A stretch of DNA of 64,000 nucleotides from Actinomycetospora chibensis (GCF_028737215.1 NZ_JAQZAM010000015.1:62001-126000); one strand, 5' to 3'. Positions 1-8,796 are shown, counted from the stretch's first letter. A program made the numbers and translations. The notes: generated from the sequence alone by a model not told the origin.

Positions 1-1962
1 TGGCCGGGCTCCACGCTGGCGAAGCGCCCGCCCACGATGGTCATGGCCGCCGAACTGGTCGAGACCTCGCGGCTGTGGGCGCGCACGGTGGCGGGCGTGG
101 ACCCGGCGTGGGTCGAGGCCGCGGCGGGCGACCTCGTCACCCGCACGTACACCGAGCCGCGCTGGTCGAAGCGACGCGGCAGCGCCGTGGCCACCGAGCG
201 CGTCACGCTGTTCGGCGTCCCGCTGGCCATGGACCGCACCGTCGACTACGGGCGCATCGACCCCGAGGTGGCCCGCGAACTCCTCGTGCGCCATGCGCTG
301 GTCGAGGGCGACTGGAACACCCGGCACGCGTTCGTCACGCGCAACCGCGAGCGCCTCGAGCAGGTCGCCGAGATGGAGCGCCGCGCCCGCCGCGAGCTGG
401 TGGTCGACGACGACGAGATCTACGCCTTCTACGACGCGCGCGTGCCCGCCGACGTCGTCTCGGTGCGGCACTTCGACCGGTGGTGGCAGAAGGCCTCGCG
501 TCGCGATCCGCATCTGCTCGACCTCGACCCGCGGGCTCTGCTGGCCGGCGAGGCCCCCAGCACCGAGCAGTACCCCGACACCTGGAACGCCGGCGGGCTG
601 ACCCTGCCGCTGTCCTACGCGTTCGAGCCCGGCGCCGAGACCGACGGCGTCACGGTCACCGTGCCGCTCGCGGTGCTCGGGCAGGTCCGCGCCGAGGACC
701 TCGCATGGCAGGTCCCCGGGCTGCGCGACGAGATGCTCACCTCGCTGGTCCGATCGCTGCCCAAGAACCTGCGGCGCTCGCTGGTGCCCGCGCCGGACAC
801 CGCCCGCGCGCTCGCGGCCCGGCTCGCCCACGACCGACGGCCCGCCGCGGACGAGCCCCTGCTGCCGGCCCTGTCCGACGCGGTCCGCCGGCTGTCCGGT
901 CTCAGCATCCCGACCGACGCGTGGAACGTCGCGGGCCTCCCGTCGCACCTGCGGCTGACGTTCCGGGTGGTCGGCGACGACGGCGCGACGGTGGACGAGG
1001 GCCCCGACCTGGGCGCCCTGCGCCGCCGGCACGCCGCCGGGACCCGCGCCGCCGTCGCCGCGGTGGCCGACGGGGTCGAGCGGCGCGGGGTCACGTCGTT
1101 CGGCGAGATCGGCACCCTGCCCCGCACCCGCGAGCAGCAGCGCCCCGGCGGCACGGTGACCGCGCACCTCGCCCTGGTCGACCGCGGGGACGCGGTGGAC
1201 GTGCGGGTGTTCGACTCGGCGCTGGAGGCGCGCGACGCGATGCGCGCCGGCACCCGGCGGCTGCTGCGCCTCGTGCTGTCCTCACCCGCGAAGTCGCTGG
1301 TGCGCTCGCTCGACAACACCGCGGTGCTGCGGCTGCGGGGCGCGATGGCCACCGGCGGCTACCGGGACGTCGCGGCGCTGGCCGAGGACTGCGTGGACGC
1401 GGCGATCGACGCCCTCGTCGCCACGGGTGGCGGGCCGGCGTGGGACCCCGACGCGTTCGAGGCCCTGCGCGCCCACGTCGCCGCCCGGCTCCCGGCCGCG
1501 GCCGCCGAGGTGCTCTCGCGCGCGGAGTCCGTGCTCGGTGAGGCCGGGCCGGTGGAGCTGGCGATCGACCAGCTGGGCGCCCGGTCGGTCGGGCACGCCC
1601 TCGACGACGTGCGCGAGCAGCTGCGGACCCTGGTGGGCGACCGTTTCGTGGCGCGCACGCCGGTGGCGCGCCTGCCCGACGTGGTGCGCTACCTGCGGGC
1701 CGCTCGCCGGCGCCTCGAGAAGCTCCCGACCGCCCCGCGACGGGACGCCGAGGCCACCGAGGAGATCCACCGCGCCGAGGCGGCCTATCGCGCGCAGCGG
1801 GCCCGGGCCGCCGCGGAGCCGCGCACCTTCGACCGCGACGCCTACGACGCGATCGGCTGGATGCTCCAGGAGCTGCGGGTGAGCCTGTTCGCCCAGGACG
1901 TCGGCACCGCAGGCCCCGTGTCCGAGCAGCGCATCACGAAGGCCCTCGCCAAGCTGACGTGA
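1..1962 (+). CDS. hrpA: ATP-dependent RNA helicase HrpA, C-terminal part (5' end outside window)
   Basis: The reading frame is open from base 1, so only the C-terminal ~653 residues of a roughly 1,300-residue DEAH-box helicase are present. The segment beginning around the visible MVMAAELVETSRLWAR is typical of the oligonucleotide-binding and DUF3418 C-terminal region of HrpA, which is proposed to act on RNA or stalled ribosomes. No helicase motifs lie in the visible part, so the call rests on this C-terminal region. The gene ends at TGA 1960-1962, inside a perfect inverted repeat that separates it from the convergent DUF3040 gene. Confidence 0.85.
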   Translation, partial: WPGSTLAKRPPTMVMAAELVETSRLWARTVAGVDPAWVEAAAGDLVTRTYTEPRWSKRRGSAVATERVTLFGVPLAMDRTVDYGRIDPEVARELLVRHALVEGDWNTRHAFVTRNRERLEQVAEMERRARRELVVDDDEIYAFYDARVPADVVSVRHFDRWWQKASRRDPHLLDLDPRALLAGEAPSTEQYPDTWNAGGLTLPLSYAFEPGAETDGVTVTVPLAVLGQVRAEDLAWQVPGLRDEMLTSLVRSLPKNLRRSLVPAPDTARALAARLAHDRRPAADEPLLPALSDAVRRLSGLSIPTDAWNVAGLPSHLRLTFRVVGDDGATVDEGPDLGALRRRHAAGTRAAVAAVADGVERRGVTSFGEIGTLPRTREQQRPGGTVTAHLALVDRGDAVDVRVFDSALEARDAMRAGTRRLLRLVLSSPAKSLVRSLDNTAVLRLRGAMATGGYRDVAALAEDCVDAAIDALVATGGGPAWDPDAFEALRAHVAARLPAAAAEVLSRAESVLGEAGPVELAIDQLGARSVGHALDDVREQLRTLVGDRFVARTPVARLPDVVRYLRAARRRLEKLPTAPRRDAEATEEIHRAEAAYRAQRARAAAEPRTFDRDAYDAIGWMLQELRVSLFAQDVGTAGPVSEQRITKALAKLT

Positions 1963-1997
1963 GCACTTTCCGCCCCGACAGGGCGGAAAGTGCTCAC
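1959..1997. terminator. Bidirectional terminator hairpin with perfect 17-bp arms
   Basis: Arms 1959-1975 and 1981-1997 are exact reverse complements around a 5-nt loop. The hairpin contains the stop codons of both convergent genes, hrpA (plus) and the DUF3040 gene (minus). No T-run follows, which is common for actinobacterial hairpin terminators. Confidence 0.8.
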
Positions 1998-2299
1998 ATG
2001 GGAGGTCGGTCGCCCTGGCCCAGGGCCCAGGCGATGAGGGCCACGGGCACGACGACGATCACCAGCGTCGCGACGCCCGCCAGCACCCAGGGACCGGGCA
2101 CGAGCAGCAGGGCGACACCGATCACCGCGAGCACCGCGGCCACCAGCCAGGGCACCCGGCCGCCGCGTCGAGGGGGCCGCGCGCCCAGGCGCCGGGCGAA
2201 GTCGGGATCGGCGGCCGACTCGTGCGCAGTGAGCTGCGCCAGGGCCTCCCGCTCGCGGTCGGTGAGCGGGCCGGGACGGGGCTCGGGCAGGCGTTCCAT
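1994..2299 (-). CDS. DUF3040 domain small membrane protein
   Basis: 101 residues. The N-terminal half, LTDREREALAQL followed by an acidic/arginine-rich stretch, is the signature of DUF3040, a family of small actinobacterial membrane proteins of unknown function. Two hydrophobic segments follow at roughly residues 48-85. The ATG at 2299 (MERLPEP) is preferred over the upstream in-frame ATG at 2398, because the extension looks untranslated and the domain begins right after MERLPEP. It is transcribed away from the glutaminase genes and shares their upstream region. Confidence 0.75.
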   Translation of the reverse strand: MERLPEPRPGPLTDREREALAQLTAHESAADPDFARRLGARPPRRGGRVPWLVAAVLAVIGVALLLVPGPWVLAGVATLVIVVVPVALIAWALGQGDRPPM

Positions 2300-2402
2300 G
2301 GCGGGACCTCGGTGCGGGACGACGTCGATGTCGAACGCCACCGAGCATGCCCCGGATCCCCCCGCAGCGCACCCACCAGGTGGGGAGGGAGGATGCACGG
2401 TC

Positions 2403-3404
2403 GTGGTGAGCGATGCCGAGGAGGCGCTGGTCCAGGAGCAGCTGGAGCAGCTGCACGATCATCACTCCGAGGCGCACGAGGACGACATCGTCTCGATCGC
2501 CCTCCCCGCCGCCGATGGCGAGGAGGACATCTTCGGGCTGGCCGGCACGGCGGTCGACGGCACGCAGTGGACCGTCGGCGACTGCGAGCACCGGTTCGCG
2601 CTGCAGTCGATCTCGAAGGTCGTGACCTACGCGCTCGCGCTCGAGGACAACGGCCGCGAGGCGACCCTGCGCCACGTCGGCGTCGAGCCGTCGGGCGACC
2701 CGTTCAACTCCATCACCTTCGACGACGAGCACCAGCGCCCGCACAACCCGATGATCAACGCGGGCGCGCTCGTCGCGGCCTACCTCGTCGCGGGCGACTC
2801 GCCCGAGGAGAAGGTCGCGCGGATCCTGGCGCGGCTGCGCGTGTTCACCGGCGTCCCGGACCTCGTGGTGGACGTCGACCTGCTCGGCGACCAGCTCGCC
2901 TCGGCCGACCGCAACCTCGCGATCAGCTACCTCATGCGCTCGCTGGGGATGATCTCCGGCGGCATCGAGGACAACCTCGCGGTGTACCTGTCGATGTGCT
3001 CGGTGCGCGTCACCACCAGCGAGCTCTCGGTCCTCGGCGCGACGCTCGCGAACGGCGGGGTCAACCCGCTCACCGGCGAGCGCGCGCTCGACACCCGCCA
3101 CGTGCGCGACGTCGTCAGCGTGATGATGACCTGCGGGATGTACGACGCCACCGGCGAGTGGGCCACCGACGTCGGCATCCCGGCGAAGAGCGGGGTGTCG
3201 GGCGGGATCGTCGCGGTGATGCCGGGGCGCCTGGGACTCGCGACGTACTCGCCAGGCCTCGACGAGCACGGCAACTCGGTGCGTGGCCAGGCGGTGTTCC
3301 GCGAGCTGTCCGAGCGCTACGGGCTGCACATGTTCTCGTCGCCCGACCAGACCCGCTTCGGGCGCCTGCGCCGCACCGGAGGGCCGCGCCTGACCCGCGT
3401 GTGA
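2403..3404 (+). CDS. glsA: Glutaminase A (first of a tandem pair)
   Basis: 333 residues from GTG 2403; GTG 2406 is equally possible, with a purine-rich GGGAGGGAGGA just upstream. It is a serine-dependent beta-lactamase-fold glutaminase that hydrolyses L-glutamine to glutamate and ammonia in the cytoplasm. Visible hallmarks are the SxxK nucleophile motif S69-I-S-K72, the PHNPMINAGAL block, the GVNPLTGE block, and the GIPAKSGVSGG segment near the C-terminus. Length matches the family (about 310-330). The next gene is a close paralogue starting 15 nt downstream, so the two are probably one transcript. Confidence 0.92.
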   Translation: MVSDAEEALVQEQLEQLHDHHSEAHEDDIVSIALPAADGEEDIFGLAGTAVDGTQWTVGDCEHRFALQSISKVVTYALALEDNGREATLRHVGVEPSGDPFNSITFDDEHQRPHNPMINAGALVAAYLVAGDSPEEKVARILARLRVFTGVPDLVVDVDLLGDQLASADRNLAISYLMRSLGMISGGIEDNLAVYLSMCSVRVTTSELSVLGATLANGGVNPLTGERALDTRHVRDVVSVMMTCGMYDATGEWATDVGIPAKSGVSGGIVAVMPGRLGLATYSPGLDEHGNSVRGQAVFRELSERYGLHMFSSPDQTRFGRLRRTGGPRLTRV

Positions 3405-3419
3405 CGCGCGGCGGGCACA

Positions 3420-4433
3420 ATGCCGCTCGTGGTCGCCGTGGGAGAGCGGGAACTCGTCCGTCAGCAGCTCGACGAGCTCCACGAGAAGTACCGGCTGACC
3501 GGCGACGACGAGGTGGTCAGCTACTACCCGCCCGAGGCGGAGGCCGACCGCCACCTGTTCGGGCTCGCCGGCACGAACGTCGACGGGACGCAGTGGCAGG
3601 CGGGCGACTGCTCGGTGCCGTTCCCGCTGCACTCGGTGTCGAAGGTCTTCACCTACGGGCTCGCCCTGGAGGACAACGGCACGGAGGAGACCCTGCGCCG
3701 CGTCGGCGTCGAGCCCTCCGGGGACCCGTTCAACTCGATCACGTTCGACGAGGTCCACCACCGGCCCCACAACCCGATGATCAACGCGGGCGCGCTCGTC
3801 GCGGCGAGCCTCGTGGCGGGCAAGGACGTCGACGAGAAGGTCGACCGCATCCTGGAGCGGTACCGCGTCTACGCGGGGAACCCCGAGCTCGCCGTCGACC
3901 AGCGGATCCTGCGCCAGCAGCTGCGCAGCAACGATCGCAACCTGGGGCTCTGCTACATCATGCGCTCGCTCGGCATGATCGACGGCGACATCGAGGAGGT
4001 CGTGGAGACCTACCTGTCGGCCTGCTCGATCACGGTGACCGCCGCCGACCTGAGCGTCATGGGCGCCACGCTCGCCAAGGGCGGGGTCAACCCGTTCACC
4101 GGCGAGCGCGCGGTCGCCCGCGAGCACGTCCGGAGCATCGTCAGCGTGATGATGAGCTGCGGGATGTACGACGCGGCGGGGCAGTGGGCCAACGAGGTCG
4201 GCATCCCGGCCAAGAGCGGCGTCTCGGGCGACATCGTCTGCGTCCTGCCCCGTTACTTCGGGTTCGGCGTCTACTCGCCGGGCCTCGACGTGCACGGCAA
4301 CTCGGTGCGCGGGGTGAACCTCTGCCGCGAGTTGTCCGCGACCTTCGGTCTCCACGTGTTCGCCGACCCGGCGGACTCGCGCTTCGGCCGGGTCGCGCAA
4401 CCCACGGAGGCCGGCGCTCCGGCCGAGGGATAG
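3420..4433 (+). CDS. Glutaminase A (second of a tandem pair)
   Basis: 337 residues. It keeps all the blocks of its upstream neighbour: S72-V-S-K75, PHNPMINAGALVAA, GVNPFTGERA and GIPAKSGVSG. The catalytic set therefore looks intact and the enzyme should also deaminate glutamine. The first ~35 residues and the C-terminal ~25 differ most between the copies. The 15-nt spacing suggests a tandem duplication kept as an operon. Whether the copies differ in regulation or affinity cannot be read from sequence. Confidence 0.92.
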   Translation: MPLVVAVGERELVRQQLDELHEKYRLTGDDEVVSYYPPEAEADRHLFGLAGTNVDGTQWQAGDCSVPFPLHSVSKVFTYGLALEDNGTEETLRRVGVEPSGDPFNSITFDEVHHRPHNPMINAGALVAASLVAGKDVDEKVDRILERYRVYAGNPELAVDQRILRQQLRSNDRNLGLCYIMRSLGMIDGDIEEVVETYLSACSITVTAADLSVMGATLAKGGVNPFTGERAVAREHVRSIVSVMMSCGMYDAAGQWANEVGIPAKSGVSGDIVCVLPRYFGFGVYSPGLDVHGNSVRGVNLCRELSATFGLHVFADPADSRFGRVAQPTEAGAPAEG

Positions 4434-4440
4434 TGGTCGC

Positions 4441-4626
4441 GTGCAGAGGGACGTGCGGGCCTCGGATGCGGAACGCGAGCTCACCGTCGAGCGGTTGCAG
4501 CGGGCCGTGGGCAACGGACGGTTGAGCATCGAGGAGTTCGACGACCGTGCCGCCCGGGCCTACGCCGCGCGCACCCGCGGTGAGCTCGCGGACCTCACCC
4601 GCGACCTGCCGGGGAGCCTGTGGTGA
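4441..4626 (+). CDS. DUF1707 small protein
   Basis: 61 residues from GTG 4441, only 7 nt after the second glutaminase, so probably co-transcribed. The pattern RASDAERE, then RLQRAVGNGRLSIEEFDDR, then AARTRGELADLTRDL is the SHOCT-like DUF1707 domain, a short helical module found at the N-terminus of many actinobacterial membrane proteins. Here it stands alone with no membrane segment. Function unknown. Confidence 0.8.
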   Translation: MQRDVRASDAERELTVERLQRAVGNGRLSIEEFDDRAARAYAARTRGELADLTRDLPGSLW

Positions 4627-4697
4627 GCGGCTCCGCGACGGCGTCGATCGCCCGCGGACGCCGCGAGGCATCCGACAGCCGGTGAACCCCGCCCGGG

Positions 4698-4877
4698 TCA
4701 GCGCTTCGGCATGATCACCCAGAGCGCGATGTAGATGATGAACTGCGGGCCCGGCAGCAGGCAGGACAGCACGAACAGCAGTCGCACCACCCCCGCGGAC
4801 ATGCCGAACCGCTCCGCGAGCCCGGCGCACACCCCCGCGATCACCTTCCCGTCCTGCGGTCTGGTCAGCGTGGCCAT
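4698..4877 (-). CDS. PspC-domain mini membrane protein
   Basis: A 59-residue protein, read directly from the minus strand, that starts MATLTRPQDGKVIAGVCAG. The GVCAGLAERFGMSAGVVRLLF block and the ending IYIALWVIMPKR define a minimal PspC domain. That domain is a single-membrane-segment module related to envelope-stress (phage shock) sensing. It has no adjoining pspA or toastrack domain, so a stand-alone role is unknown. It converges on the glutaminase operon. Confidence 0.85.
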   Translation of the reverse strand: MATLTRPQDGKVIAGVCAGLAERFGMSAGVVRLLFVLSCLLPGPQFIIYIALWVIMPKR

Positions 4878-5083
4878 GACGTCTCCGTTCCTCGTGCGGC
4901 GGGACCGTCCCCGCCGTCACCTCGACACTCCCCCAACGTCCGGGCGACCGCCCCGGTGCCCGACCCCGGGGTTCGTCGGGGTGCCGTGACGACGCCCACG
5001 GGGGCCCGACGCCGGAGACCCGGTCGGGCGGCGTCCCACATTGAGACAGGCGTCACCCCTCCGACGGTCCTAGGTTCAAGCAC

Positions 5084-5983
5084 GTGGACGACGACGGGGT
5101 GTCGACGGGCGGCGGCTCGCGGTCTCTCAAGACCGCGGCCACGGTCCTGCGCGCGCTGCGTCTGCTCGGCGACCACCCCGCGGGCCTGTGCGCCGCGGAG
5201 CTGGCCGAGCGCCTGGGCAAGAGCGCCTCGACAGCGCGGTACATGATCAACACCTTGTGCGAGGCCGGCTACGCCGAGCGCGACCGCTCCGGGCGCGTGC
5301 GGCTCACCGAGGCCCCGCCCTGGGGCCGGTGGGGTGCTTCCCCGAGTCCCGTGCCCGGCGACCCCGACCCGGGTGCCGTGCTCGCCGAGGCGACCACCGA
5401 GCTCTACCGGCGCACGCGACAGCGGTCGTACCTCGTGCGCCGCACCGGCACCCTGGTGGCCACGGTGACCGACTCCCGTGGCCATCAGGGCCTGGCGAAG
5501 CTCCCGGGCCTGGGCACGCACGTCCCGCCGCACCACGCGCACGCCCTCGCCATGACCAAGGTGCTGCTGGCCACGTCACCGGCGTACCGCGAGGCCATCG
5601 CGGCCGAGCAGCTGGCCGACCTCACGCACGCCACGATCACCGATCAGGCCGAGCTCGGTGCCGAGCTCGAGCGGGTGTGCCGCGACGGGATCGCGCTCGA
5701 CCGCGAGGAGTACGCCGAGGGCCTCGCGACGATCGCCGCCCCCGTCGTCTCCCCGTCCGGTGCCGCCACCGTGGCGCTGGGCCTGTCGTGCTCCGCGCGG
5801 CGGCTCGCGACCGACCAGGACGAGCTCGTCGACGCCGTGCACGACGTGGCGCGATGGGCGAGCGAGCAGTGGGCGGGCGAGGGCGCGCCCCCCGCGGCGC
5901 TGGGCGGCAGGCCGGACGGCTCGGTCGCGGCCGAGGACGTCGCCGACGACGAGGACCGTCTGGTCAGCGGCCGACGTCGGTGA
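5084..5983 (+). CDS. IclR-type transcriptional regulator (paralogue of the 19.2-kb regulator)
   Basis: 299 residues from GTG 5084. The N-terminal winged helix (about residues 10-70, SLKTAATVLRALRLL then LGKSASTARYMINTL) is followed by an effector-binding half with RTRQRSYLVRR, GHQGLAKLPG and an EEYAEGLATIAAPV motif typical of IclR ligand domains. Its closest relative in the window is the regulator at 19242-20108, on the other side of the alkane monooxygenase cluster. Its 3' end overlaps the convergent mimR-like gene by 20 nt. The effector is unknown; a link to alkane or alcohol metabolism is inferred from position only. Confidence 0.8.
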   Translation: MDDDGVSTGGGSRSLKTAATVLRALRLLGDHPAGLCAAELAERLGKSASTARYMINTLCEAGYAERDRSGRVRLTEAPPWGRWGASPSPVPGDPDPGAVLAEATTELYRRTRQRSYLVRRTGTLVATVTDSRGHQGLAKLPGLGTHVPPHHAHALAMTKVLLATSPAYREAIAAEQLADLTHATITDQAELGAELERVCRDGIALDREEYAEGLATIAAPVVSPSGAATVALGLSCSARRLATDQDELVDAVHDVARWASEQWAGEGAPPAALGGRPDGSVAAEDVADDEDRLVSGRRR

Positions 5984-7814
5984 TCCCGAAGGCCCGCAGC
6001 CGGCGGTAGAGCGTCGCGCGGCCGATCCCGAGGGCGGCCGCCGCCTGCGAACGGTTGCCGTTCGCCTCCACCAGCGCGGACACGATGAGGTCGCGCTCCG
6101 CGGCCTCGAGCGGGGTGAGACGACGCCGGGTGCCCGACACCGCGAACTCCCCCGGGAGGTCGGCGGGGGTGATGTCGCCGGCGGGGCGCGCGGCGAGGGC
6201 GCGGCGCAGCACGTCGGCGAGCTGGGTGACGTTGCCCGGCCAGCGGGCCCCCGCCAGCAGGGCGGCCGCCTCCGGGGTGCATCCGGCCCGCCGCGCGGGC
6301 GCGAGCCGGGCGAGCAGCGCGGTGGCGAGCAGCGGGATGTCGTCGGGCCGGCGGCGCAACGGGTCGATGAGCACCGAGGTGGCGAACCCCGCCAGCACCT
6401 CGCCGATCTGGCCGTGCTCAGGGGTGCGCTCGGCGGTGACGAGCCCGACCACCCACCAGGTGGGCGGGACCTCCTCGAGCAGCGCCGTGAGCGCGCCGGC
6501 GCCGGCGGCGTCGAGCGCCTCGGCGTGGCGGATCGCGACCGTGGCCGCGCTGCGGCTGCCCTGGGGCGAGGCGGACGCCTCGGAGGCGTAGCCGGCCAGG
6601 ACGACCGCCGCCTCGGGATCGGAGCCGTCGACGGTGACCCAGCGCGCCGTCGGGCGCATCTCGCCGTGCACGGCCCGGACCGCCGCGGCCTTGCCGGTGC
6701 CCGGCTCGCCCAGCACCACCGTGCTGCGCGCCGCGGACGCCGCCGTCCGCAGCGCCCTCGCCGCGGCCCGCCAGGCCCGGGAGTCGCCGGCGAGGCCGGC
6801 GAGCGGCCGGTCGAGGCCCGGCCCGGGGCCGGGCAGCGCGCTGCTGCGCGCCGGGGCCGGCGGCGCCGGCAGCACCCGGTGCAGGGGTTCCTCGCGGCCG
6901 GCGAGGCGCAGGTTGCTGCGGCTCGGCACCACCTCGATGACCACCCCGACGGGGCGCCCGGTGGGTACCGGCGTGATCATCAGGCGGGCGGGGCCGTCGG
7001 CGAGCAGCACGCGTTCCTGCCACGGCCGCGCCCCGGTGCCGACGTCGATGGCCCGCATCGTCACCTGGTCCTGGTCGCCCGCCGGCAGGGCCCGGGCGGC
7101 CCGGTTGGCCATGACGATGTCCTCGGTGACCGCGAGCACCGGGCCCCGGGCGCGCGCGCACGTCGCACGGAACGCCGCCATGACACGGCGCACCCCGGCG
7201 CCCCCGCGCTCGCGCAGGACGTCCTCGATGTCGGTGGCCGCCTGCTGGGCGAGGAAGCGCATGAGGTCGTTCGCCTCGGCCCGCAGGCACGTGACGTCGA
7301 GGATCCCCGCCAGCGCGCCGTCCGGGCCGCGCACGGGCGCGCCGGCGCACGCGAAGGCCTGCAGCCGCTCGCTGAAGTGCTCCGCGCCGACCACGAGGGC
7401 CGGGGTCGCGCCCTCCAGGGACGTGCCGACCCCGTTGGTGCCGGCGAACTCCTCGGCGTAGCTGAAGCCCGGGGCCAGGGAGATCTCGTCGAGGCGGCGC
7501 TGGAGCTCGCCCTCGCCGACGCGCCGCTCGAGCACCCGGCCGTCGGCGTCGGTGAGCACCACGGCGACCGACATCCCCGACAGGCGCTCGGCCAGGTCGT
7601 CGAGGACCGGGCGGGCGCAGTGGGTGAGGCTGCCGTCGAAGTCGAGGTCGGGCTCGTAGGGCAGGGCCAGCCGGGTGGCGTCGACGCCGGCGTTCCGCGA
7701 TCGCTCCCAGGAGTCGACGATCTCGGGCCGGACGACGCCGCGGGCGTTCACGGAGCCGCGGTCGACGAAATACTCACGCGCGCGGTCGAGGGCGCTCCGG
7801 GAGCGTCCGTTCAT
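5964..7814 (-). CDS. mimR: MimR/AcoR-like GAF-AAA-Fis transcriptional activator
   Basis: 616 residues from ATG 7814; an in-frame ATG at 7877 lies in what looks like leader DNA. The N-terminal third matches AcoR/MimR regulators: a DSWERSRNAGVD stretch, a GAF-like sensor, then EEFAGTNGVGTSLEG. The middle is a degenerate AAA+ domain with Walker A GEPGTGKA. The C-terminus is a Fis-type helix-turn-helix (NRSQAAAALGIGRATLYRRLR). The GAFTGA loop that contacts sigma-54 is not seen, consistent with an actinobacterium lacking sigma-54. In mycobacteria MimR is needed for expression of the mimABCD monooxygenase. Here it sits at the distal end of the same-strand cluster, so a role as its activator is likely. 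Confidence 0.82.
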   Translation of the reverse strand: MNGRSRSALDRAREYFVDRGSVNARGVVRPEIVDSWERSRNAGVDATRLALPYEPDLDFDGSLTHCARPVLDDLAERLSGMSVAVVLTDADGRVLERRVGEGELQRRLDEISLAPGFSYAEEFAGTNGVGTSLEGATPALVVGAEHFSERLQAFACAGAPVRGPDGALAGILDVTCLRAEANDLMRFLAQQAATDIEDVLRERGGAGVRRVMAAFRATCARARGPVLAVTEDIVMANRAARALPAGDQDQVTMRAIDVGTGARPWQERVLLADGPARLMITPVPTGRPVGVVIEVVPSRSNLRLAGREEPLHRVLPAPPAPARSSALPGPGPGLDRPLAGLAGDSRAWRAAARALRTAASAARSTVVLGEPGTGKAAAVRAVHGEMRPTARWVTVDGSDPEAAVVLAGYASEASASPQGSRSAATVAIRHAEALDAAGAGALTALLEEVPPTWWVVGLVTAERTPEHGQIGEVLAGFATSVLIDPLRRRPDDIPLLATALLARLAPARRAGCTPEAAALLAGARWPGNVTQLADVLRRALAARPAGDITPADLPGEFAVSGTRRRLTPLEAAERDLIVSALVEANGNRSQAAAALGIGRATLYRRLRAFGITDVGR

Positions 7815-7917
7815 CGGCCACCTCGCCCTCCGACACCACTCGATCGACCCGACACCGTGAGTGATGCGCAACACCACATCGTACGGCGCGAACGGGCTCC
7901 GAAGGGGGTTTCGAGGT

Positions 7918-7932
7918 GTCTCGGATCGAGAC
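7918..7932. promoter_or_regulatory. Small dyad in the leader of the mimR-like gene
   Basis: GTCTCG-GAT-CGAGAC is a perfect 6-bp dyad in the 158-bp gap between the BFN-domain gene and mimR, both on the minus strand. It could be an operator or a weak terminator; nothing here decides between them. Confidence 0.3.
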
Positions 7933-7972
7933 GACGCAGCAGGTCAGATCGGTTCATCCCGAACGGACCGGG

Positions 7973-8503
7973 TCAAGCGGGGTCACGACCCTCGGTCTCC
8001 GGCCCGCCGGGCGGCCGCCCGAAGTCCTGGGCGGTCGCCTCCTCGAGGAACGCGCGCATCCGCTCGACCTCCTCGGCCGCCTCGCGCGCCGGCTCGGGAC
8101 GATCACCGCCGAGCGCGGAGAAGGACTGGCCGACGGCGTCGAGCACGGCGTCGGCGACCTCGATGCGCAGGGCCTCACGGACCGCCACGGCGAGCACGTC
8201 ACTGGGACGCCCGGGCAGGCGCGTCCCGTCGTCGAGCACCAGCTCCGCGTGGAAGCGGTCGTCGACGAGGTCGGTGATCTCGGCGTGGTCGAGACGCCGG
8301 CCGAGTATCCGGGCGAGGTCGGCGAGCAGGTCCTGGGTGAGCCGGCCGTCGTCGTCGGTGACCGCCGAGCGTGGCCCCCGGTCGATGACCTCGGCCTGCG
8401 GGCCGCGCACCGACACCACCAGGCACCGGTCGGCCTCGTCCTCGACGAGCAGCGCCAGCGGCTCGCGGGTCATCCGGTGGACCGCGAGCCGAGCCAGGCG
8501 CAT
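7973..8503 (-). CDS. Bifunctional nuclease (BFN/DUF151) domain protein
   Basis: 176 residues from ATG 8503; GTG 8512 overlaps the end of the upstream gene and is an alternative. The order LALLVEDEADRCLVV, then LTQDLLADLARILG, then HAEITDLVDDRFHAELVL and RPSDVLAVAVREALRIEV follows the BFN/DUF151 fold (named after a plant bifunctional nuclease; most bacterial members are uncharacterised). A C-terminal extension of ~50 residues is charged. It is the last gene of a tightly spaced four-gene tail downstream of the monooxygenase operon. Nuclease activity is not demonstrated by anything seen here. Confidence 0.72.
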   Translation of the reverse strand: MRLARLAVHRMTREPLALLVEDEADRCLVVSVRGPQAEVIDRGPRSAVTDDDGRLTQDLLADLARILGRRLDHAEITDLVDDRFHAELVLDDGTRLPGRPSDVLAVAVREALRIEVADAVLDAVGQSFSALGGDRPEPAREAAEEVERMRAFLEEATAQDFGRPPGGPETEGRDPA

Positions 8504-8514
8504 GGCGACCACGG

Positions 8515-8796
8515 TCAGTCCCGCCCCGACCGGGGCGAGCCCAGCGACGGGGACTCGCTCGACTCGTCCACCGCGTCGAACGCCGCCCGCACCGCGGCGA
8601 GGTCCGCCCGGACGCGCGCGGCGTCCTGGCCCTCGCCCCACGACGGGTCCCCCGGAGTGATCCCGAGAGTCTTCAGCAGCTCGGCCGCAGCCGCCGACGG
8701 GTCGCCCGCCTCCCCGAGCACGGGGTGCAGGCCCTCGTCGGCGAGGTGGCGGAAGACCAGGTTGACGACCGTCCAGGGGTTGTACTTCTCGATCAT
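8515..8796 (-). CDS. Small uncharacterised protein in the monooxygenase operon tail
   Basis: 93 residues, starting MIEKYNPWTVVNLVFRHLAD. Its ATG overlaps the stop of the upstream gene (ATGA), so translation is probably coupled. It is soluble and mostly helical in appearance, with a serine-rich end. I do not recognise the family. Its position between the DUF59 Fe-S gene set and a BFN protein suggests an accessory role in the same transcript. Confidence 0.65.
   Translation of the reverse strand: MIEKYNPWTVVNLVFRHLADEGLHPVLGEAGDPSAAAAELLKTLGITPGDPSWGEGQDAARVRADLAAVRAAFDAVDESSESPSLGSPRSGRD

Noticed and set aside
1842-4529. 895-codon minus-strand ORF across the glutaminase genes
   Set aside because: It is a mirror of the GC-rich plus-strand genes, with His/Arg/Val-rich composition and no domain; the glutaminases are clear on the other strand.
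5658-8660. 1,000-codon plus-strand ORF
   Set aside because: It lies antisense to mimR and the BFN gene, has low-complexity Arg/Gly composition and no family resemblance.
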